A DNA stretch of 6,124 nucleotides from Opitutus sp. GAS368 (GTDB lineage: Bacteria > Verrucomicrobiota > Verrucomicrobiia > Opitutales > Opitutaceae), in assembly GCA_945861235.1 (NCBI GenBank), contig CAMATV010000208.1:1-6124 (forward strand), in the 5' to 3' direction. Below, piece after piece: positions 5,390 through 6,124 of the stretch. The position numbers and the translations under genes were made by a program. The notes below the pieces were generated by a model. The model worked only from the letters and a program-made list of their open reading frames with translations, was not told the origin of the DNA and searched no databases. How positions within the stretch are numbered: position 1 is the stretch's first letter; every line of letters starts with the position of its first letter.

Positions 5390-6124
5390 ATGAACTGGTC
5401 ACGCTTTAAAGCCCACTCCTACCATTACGCCGACCTCGGCGTCTCCCTCGATATCTCGCGCCTCCCTTTCCCCGACGATTTTCTTGCCTCGAAGGAAGCC
5501 GCCATGCAGCAGGCCTTCACCGCCATGGCCGCCCTCGAAAAAGGTGCCCTCGCGAATCCCGACGAGCAGCGCATGGTCGGCCACTACTGGCTCCGAGCGC
5601 CGGAGCTCGCGCCCACGCCCGAGCTGACCAACGCGATCACCTCCACACTCGCTGCGATCAAAGATTTTTCCGCCAAGGTCCACGCGGGCACCGTCGCCGG
5701 CCCCAAGGGTAAATTCAAAAAACTCCTCGTGATCGGCATCGGCGGCTCCGCCCTCGGCCCACAATTCGTCGCCCACGCCCTCGGCCAGCCCCGCAAAGAC
5801 AAACTCGCCGTCGCCTTCTTCGACAACACCGATCCCGACGGCATCGACTACGTTCTGAACGGCCTCCGTGGCCAACTCGCGAAGACCCTCGTCCTCGTCA
5901 TCTCCAAATCCGGCGGCACCGCCGAAACCCGCAACGGCATGCTCGAGGCCATCGTCGCCTTCAAGGCCGCGGGCCTCGATCACTCGAAACACTTCGTGGC
6001 CGTCACCGGCGCCGGTTCCAAACTCGACATCACCGCCGTATCCGAAAACTGGTTAGCCCGCGTCCCCATGTGGGACTGGGTCGGTGGCCGCACCAGCGCA
6101 CTCTGCGCCGTCGGGCTACTCCCC
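5390..6124 (+). CDS. pgi: Glucose-6-phosphate isomerase, N-terminal 245 codons (cut by window edge)
   Basis: Pgi interconverts glucose 6-phosphate and fructose 6-phosphate in the cytoplasm. An open frame runs from the ATG at 5390 to the last base with no stop: 245 codons, roughly half of a full enzyme. The N-terminal SIS domain shows KLLVIGIGGSALGPQ (111-125), FFDNTDPDGID (143-153) and SKSGGTAETRNG (172-183), the phosphosugar-binding loop. HFVAVTGAGSKLD (201-213) and WDWVGGRTSALCAVGLLP (228-245) follow. The last segment corresponds to the PGI signature, but with Thr235 where the common pattern has Phe or Tyr; related bacterial lineages seem to share GGRTS. The start gives a sensible N-terminus (MNWSRFKAHSYHYADLG) but has no visible Shine-Dalgarno. 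It lies 178 bases after the transporter on the same strand. In that gap I see no convincing promoter or terminator, so co-transcription is possible but not shown. Confidence 0.94.
   Translation, partial: MNWSRFKAHSYHYADLGVSLDISRLPFPDDFLASKEAAMQQAFTAMAALEKGALANPDEQRMVGHYWLRAPELAPTPELTNAITSTLAAIKDFSAKVHAGTVAGPKGKFKKLLVIGIGGSALGPQFVAHALGQPRKDKLAVAFFDNTDPDGIDYVLNGLRGQLAKTLVLVISKSGGTAETRNGMLEAIVAFKAAGLDHSKHFVAVTGAGSKLDITAVSENWLARVPMWDWVGGRTSALCAVGLLP

Noticed and set aside
5399..5992. Minus-strand open frame of 197 codons opposite pgi
   Set aside because: An antisense shadow. The plus strand from 5390 is an unbroken Pgi frame with SIS-domain motifs.

Overview
The window is GC-rich bacterial chromosome with dense, intact, housekeeping-like genes. 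Coding strands prefer C-ending codons. The gene set suggests a Verrucomicrobiota-type bacterium, possibly Opitutaceae: a Tat-signal Gfo/Idh/MocA oxidoreductase, an AmpG-like carrier with the 'SLYFAQGIPY...LYTSWLYLPWVIKPLWSP' signature, a glucose-6-phosphate isomerase with a 'GGRTS' signature, an Ala/Pro/Lys-tailed long L25 protein, and GC-rich palindromic repeats between genes. This placement is inferred from protein style and was not checked by phylogeny.

Layout. Bases 1-965 on the minus strand hold a translation pair: the long (CTC/TL5-type) ribosomal protein bL25 gene, then the start of peptidyl-tRNA hydrolase (pth), which runs off the left edge. A hairpin followed by TTTT lies between them. 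Bases 966-1252 form a divergent intergenic region. It holds the bL25 ribosome binding site, a candidate plus-strand promoter, and two short inverted repeats that could be operators. Bases 1253-2596 encode a Gfo/Idh/MocA-family dehydrogenase with an N-terminal twin-arginine motif. Bases 2597-2812 are non-coding but highly structured: one 8-bp-stem hairpin, two identical 32-bp palindromic repeats, and a pure-pyrimidine tract of nearly three 13-bp units ending 11 bases before the next start codon. Bases 2813-5211 hold two genes only 2 bases apart: a cytoplasmic family-3 glycosidase of the NagZ type and a 12-helix AmpG-like MFS carrier. Bases 5212-5389 show no convincing promoter, terminator or RNA. 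From 5390 to the right edge is the N-terminal part of glucose-6-phosphate isomerase (pgi).

How the genes fit together. bL25 and Pth both serve translation and are commonly neighbours in bacteria. The NagZ-like enzyme and AmpG-like carrier make a plausible cell-wall recycling pair: the carrier imports anhydro-muropeptides and the glycosidase removes N-acetylglucosamine in the cytoplasm. A role in uptake and cleavage of other glycosides is the main alternative. Pgi lies downstream on the same strand and would feed sugar phosphates into glycolysis. The oxidoreductase probably acts on a sugar or cyclitol, with substrate unknown. I found no CRISPR array, transposase, tRNA, rRNA or defence system. 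The most unusual DNA is the structured 2597-2812 spacer.
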